From an uncultured Eubacteriales bacterium (GTDB lineage: Bacteria > Bacillota_A > Clostridia > Oscillospirales > Oscillospiraceae): DNA of 7,664 nt. The notes beneath the pieces are model-generated. The model did no database searches, had not been told where the DNA came from, and was given only the letters and a program-made list of their open reading frames with translations. A program made the position numbers and the translations under genes. Positions 5,232 through 7,664 of this stretch are shown here, one piece after another. How positions within the stretch are numbered: the stretch's first letter is position 1; the number at the start of each line of letters is the position of its first letter. The stretch lies in contig CATJRT010000287.1 of NCBI GenBank assembly GCA_949742895.1, positions 1 to 7,664 on the forward strand, given 5' to 3'.

Positions 5232-6548
5232 TCAAACCGTTACTTCAACCGTACTGTGGATATTATAGCCCATTTCCCGCAAATAGGCCAGATATTTTTT
5301 TTCAATCCGTTCGCCGGGGGCGATCACCGGCACGCCGGGTGGATAGGGGGCGATCTGGCAGGCGGAAATCCGCCCGGCGGCCTGCTCCAGCGGCACCGTC
5401 TCCCGGGAGGCAAACAGTGCCTGCCTGGGGGACATAACTGCCTGGGGCAGGGGAGGGGCGGGCAGGGGAGGACAATCCCCCATTCGGGGCCGCAGCTCCT
5501 CCAGTGCCCGCTCCAGCCAGCGGAACGTGACCTCGTCGTCATGGCAGGTGCAGATGAGCACCACGTGGCCTCCGTCGGACATCTCAACGAAAATGCCCCG
5601 GTCCTCCATTGCCCTGGCAAAGGCAGGGCCGTCCTTTACCTTCAGGGTCAGGCGCGTGGGGTCCAGGGACAGGCCATTTCCCGGCTGCAAGCTGGGGAAT
5701 TTCCGCCGCAATTCAGCCACCTGGACGGCAGTTCGCTCGTATTTGTGGACGCCCCACTGCTCCATCCAATCCCGGGCGGCGTCGATGGATGCCATCATGG
5801 GGTAGGACGGGCTGGAGGTGCCGTAGACCGCCGCCAGCTGCCGCACCCGCCCCGGCTCAAAGCCGCTGGCGAACAGCAGGGCGGACTGCCCCATGGCGGG
5901 CAGGGTCTTGTGGGCGGATACCACCGCCGCGTCCGCCCCCCAGAAGGGCGCCAACCCCAGAAAGGGCAGATGCGCCCCATGGGCACCGTCCACAAAGAGC
6001 CGCGCTCCGTGGGCATGGACAATGCGGGAAATAGCCCCAATATTTGATAACACTCCGGCGTAGGTGGGCGAGGTGATACATACTGTTTTGATATCCGGAT
6101 GCTGCTCCAGGGACTGCTCCACCGCCCCCGGCGGGATAGGGCCGGTCAAATTTTCCCCTTGCAGCCAGGGCCGCTCCAGCCACACCGGCTCCAGGTCCAG
6201 CAGAGCCAGGGCGTTGAACGCCGAGCGGTGGCACCCACGGTCCATCAGCACCCTGTCCCCCGGCCTGCAGCACAGGGCCAGCCCGGTGTGAATTCCCTGG
6301 GTGGAGCCTCCGGTGAGAAACTGGCACTGGTCAAAGCCGAACCGCTCCGCCCAGAGGGCCTGGGCGGAGTCAAAGGGCTCCCCGGGTTCGTACAGGTTCC
6401 CGGTGCCGGGTAGCTCAGTCACGTCGATGGACGCCAGCCATTTCAGCTCCGCCAGAGGGAGGGACTTCCCCTTGTGCCCCGGCATATGGAACCGGGCGGG
6501 CTCCCTGCCGGCGTAGACCTGAAGGGCGTCATAAAGCGGGGTCGGCAT
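5232..6548 (-). CDS. Orn/Lys/Arg decarboxylase family PLP enzyme (YaaO-like)
   Basis: A 438-residue fold-type I PLP enzyme of the Orn/Lys/Arg decarboxylase major-domain family. These enzymes decarboxylate basic amino acids to polyamine precursors such as cadaverine, agmatine or putrescine. Visible hallmarks are HMPGHKG (21-27), GGSTQGIH (80-87), VDGAHGAH (186-193) with Asp187 expected to contact the PLP pyridine nitrogen, and SAHKT (211-215) with Lys214 as the PLP-binding lysine. The C-terminal region has the family pattern around APYPPGVP followed by APGERI. It matches the short B. subtilis YaaO-type proteins, not the long inducible decarboxylases with an N-terminal response-regulator-like wing. 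The true substrate cannot be read from sequence. The ATG at 6548 follows the Nudix stop by 6 bases and gives the usual N-terminus TPLYDAL..YA....RFHMPGHKG. The next gene downstream is darA, a neighbourhood conserved in Bacillota although tmk is absent here. Confidence 0.92.
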   Translation of the reverse strand: MPTPLYDALQVYAGREPARFHMPGHKGKSLPLAELKWLASIDVTELPGTGNLYEPGEPFDSAQALWAERFGFDQCQFLTGGSTQGIHTGLALCCRPGDRVLMDRGCHRSAFNALALLDLEPVWLERPWLQGENLTGPIPPGAVEQSLEQHPDIKTVCITSPTYAGVLSNIGAISRIVHAHGARLFVDGAHGAHLPFLGLAPFWGADAAVVSAHKTLPAMGQSALLFASGFEPGRVRQLAAVYGTSSPSYPMMASIDAARDWMEQWGVHKYERTAVQVAELRRKFPSLQPGNGLSLDPTRLTLKVKDGPAFARAMEDRGIFVEMSDGGHVVLICTCHDDEVTFRWLERALEELRPRMGDCPPLPAPPLPQAVMSPRQALFASRETVPLEQAAGRISACQIAPYPPGVPVIAPGERIEKKYLAYLREMGYNIHSTVEVTV

Positions 6549-6554
6549 AGCCTC

Positions 6555-6962
6555 TCACCGTCCGTTCAGGAAGACATCCGCCGCCGCCAGAACATCCTGG
6601 TCGGAGGGGTGGGTCAGCCTTGCCATGGCCTCGCCAAAGGGGAGAAGGACCGCCTCCGCCACCTCCTCGGGCTGGCAGGCGAGCGTCCCGCCGGACAGCC
6701 GGCCCAGGAAGAACACCACATCCTTGACGCATCCCGGCCTGGGGGAATAGGCAATAACCTGCCGGAAGCCGTCGATGAACTCCACCGTCAGGCCAGTCTC
6801 CTCCATGATCTCCCGCACGGCGGTTTCATGCTCTGTCTCATCCCCTTCCACATGGCCTTTGCACAGGGTCCAGTGGCCCTGTGTGCTGTGGAGCACAAGG
6901 TATCTGCGCAGTCCGCTCTGTTCCTGGATGATCACCGCGCCGCAGCTTTTTTCCCGCTTCAT
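6555..6962 (-). CDS. Nudix hydrolase, Ap4A hydrolase-like
   Basis: A 135-residue protein with a complete Nudix box (GX5EX7REUXEEXGU) at residues 36-58: Gly36, Glu42, then REIMEETGL from 50. This motif binds the divalent metals that catalyse cleavage of nucleoside-diphosphate-linked substrates. The N-terminal KREKSCGAVII and the GHW...KGHVEGDET context resemble bis(5'-nucleosyl)-tetraphosphatases of the NUDT2/Ap4A hydrolase type, which clear dinucleoside polyphosphates. In that subgroup a Pro usually precedes KGH; here it is Cys34. Length is normal for a stand-alone Nudix domain. The ATG at 6962 has AAGGA upstream, lying within the last codons of the preceding gene. The stop is 6 bases from the decarboxylase start, so it sits in the same operon. 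Substrate preference is inferred only; a general house-cleaning pyrophosphatase is the alternative. Confidence 0.9.
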   Translation of the reverse strand: MKREKSCGAVIIQEQSGLRRYLVLHSTQGHWTLCKGHVEGDETEHETAVREIMEETGLTVEFIDGFRQVIAYSPRPGCVKDVVFFLGRLSGGTLACQPEEVAEAVLLPFGEAMARLTHPSDQDVLAAADVFLNGR

Positions 6963-6967
6963 TCCAA

Positions 6968-7618
6968 TCAGTCCTTGTCTGTAAATTCCTTCAGCTCCCC
7001 TAAAAACTCCTGATAGTCCTCCTCCGTCCAGTAGAAGGTGAGCTCGTCCCCGGTGTATTCTTGCCCCGAGGTATCCATAAAATGCTCTCCCACATCGTAG
7101 CCCAGCCGGTTCAGCACAGTCTGAGCAAACTCCCGGAAAAACATCCCGATTCCGGTGATGACATTCCCATCCTCCACCACCGGGCGGTGGACAAAATGGG
7201 CCTTGTCAATGAAGGGGAACGTGTCCGCCATCTGCATGAAGTACCCGGCGGTGAAGTCTTTGCCCTCCAGCACTCCCGCCTTGGACAGCAGGATCGGGGA
7301 GGAAGAGATGGCGGCGAACAGGGTGTCTGTCCCCTTCCCCCTGCGGAGGAAGGTAATGAGCTTCTCGTCAAACAGGGCGGGCAGGGGGTAAATGGTGCCG
7401 GGGAGGATCACGCAGGCGTAGCCGGACGGGTCCGCCTCGTCCACCGTTTTCGTGGGCGTGATGGAAAAGCCGTCCTCGCTGGCATAGGGTTTGCTCTCGC
7501 TGGCAATCACGTCGATGGCTTCCCCGAACCAGACTGTGAGGGCAGAGGTCAGGCAGGTGATCTCCTGGAGGGAAAAGTCGGGATAGAGCAGCACGGCGTA
7601 TTTTTTCTTCTGTTCCAT
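6968..7618 (-). CDS. DJ-1/PfpI family protein, nucleophile Cys replaced by Ser
   Basis: A 216-residue cytosolic protein of the DJ-1/PfpI (class I glutamine amidotransferase-like) superfamily. Members include chaperones, glyoxalase-like enzymes and putative proteases or amidases; the role of this one cannot be assigned. The N-terminus YAVLLYPDFSLQEI (residues 7-20) forms the first beta strand with a conserved-type Glu at 19. VILPGT (70-75) matches the central strand. The nucleophile-elbow region reads FAAISSSPILLSKAGVLEGK (101-120), matching the family pattern AIC(A/S)P..L...G.L.G. The position usually held by the reactive Cys is Ser105. Length is normal for the family plus a short acidic C-terminal tail. 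The ATG at 7618 has AAGGAG a few bases upstream. It is followed by the Nudix gene after 5 bases, so the two are probably co-transcribed. No signal peptide or membrane segment is seen. Family call is firm; enzymatic activity is doubtful. Confidence 0.86.
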   Translation of the reverse strand: MEQKKKYAVLLYPDFSLQEITCLTSALTVWFGEAIDVIASESKPYASEDGFSITPTKTVDEADPSGYACVILPGTIYPLPALFDEKLITFLRRGKGTDTLFAAISSSPILLSKAGVLEGKDFTAGYFMQMADTFPFIDKAHFVHRPVVEDGNVITGIGMFFREFAQTVLNRLGYDVGEHFMDTSGQEYTGDELTFYWTEEDYQEFLGELKEFTDKD

Positions 7619-7627
7619 AAGCTCTCC

Positions 7628-7664
7628 TTAAATATCTCCATGCCCCCTGGCATAGGCGTCAAAC
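7628..7664 (-). CDS. Possible 3' end of an upstream gene (partial)
   Basis: One minus-strand frame enters the window open and ends at a TAA (7630-7628), reading FDAYARGHGDI before the stop. The stop lies immediately before the ribosome binding site of the DJ-1/PfpI gene, the spacing expected inside an operon, and that is the only reason to list it. Eleven residues are too few to assign a family. Another frame is also open here but would run well into the next gene, which is less likely. A TTGACG at 7662-7657 could be read as a -35 box, but no convincing -10 follows it. Confidence 0.25.
   Translation of the reverse strand, partial: FDAYARGHGDI

Noticed and set aside
7619..7664. A promoter for the DJ-1 gene with TTGACG as -35
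   Set aside because: At 16-18 base spacing the would-be -10 is GGAGAT-like and poor. The better hexamers lie at 19-20 base spacing. The upstream frame ending at 7628 suggests an operon instead.

Overview
The window is about 7.7 kb of GC-rich DNA with every confident gene on the minus strand, so transcription runs from high to low coordinates. The gene set is typical of Bacillota. It contains the darA-holB-ricT block known from Bacillus subtilis as yaaQ-holB-yaaT, preceded by a YaaO-like PLP decarboxylase. The high GC content and protein style fit a gut Clostridia of the Oscillospiraceae type (Flavonifractor/Lawsonibacter-like). That placement is inferred from general familiarity, not from a search.

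Layout in transcription order. A possible tail of an upstream gene (7664-7628) is followed by a tightly packed run: a DJ-1/PfpI-family protein (7618-6968), a Nudix hydrolase (6962-6555), an Orn/Lys/Arg-type decarboxylase (6548-5232), the c-di-AMP receptor DarA (5207-4884) and the DNA polymerase III delta' subunit HolB (4887-4135, overlapping darA by ATGA). Gaps are 5, 6 and 24 bases and then an overlap, so this looks like one operon. A 163-base spacer holding direct repeats and a hairpin separates holB from ricT (3932-2667). RicT here has a long basic disordered tail. Shortly after the ricT stop lie a 141-base imperfect inverted repeat (2522-2662) and a strong intrinsic terminator (2466-2511).

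A second unit starts at a good sigma-A-type promoter (2440-2412). It has a leader of about 190 bases rich in hairpins, then mnmA (2214-1174) and miaA (1034-90). Both encode tRNA anticodon-loop modification enzymes (2-thiouridine 34 and isopentenyl-A37).

The proteins do ordinary housekeeping: replication clamp loading, c-di-AMP sensing, mRNA processing through RNase Y accessory factors, tRNA modification and nucleotide clean-up. No defence system, phage or CRISPR locus is visible. The parts worth a second look are the non-coding ones: the MITE-like palindrome after ricT, the structured mnmA leader, and the holB-ricT spacer, where the 3' end of holB is duplicated. On the protein side, the DJ-1 homologue has Ser in place of the usual nucleophilic Cys, RicT has a long basic tail, and tmk and yaaR are missing from an otherwise recognisable gene cluster.
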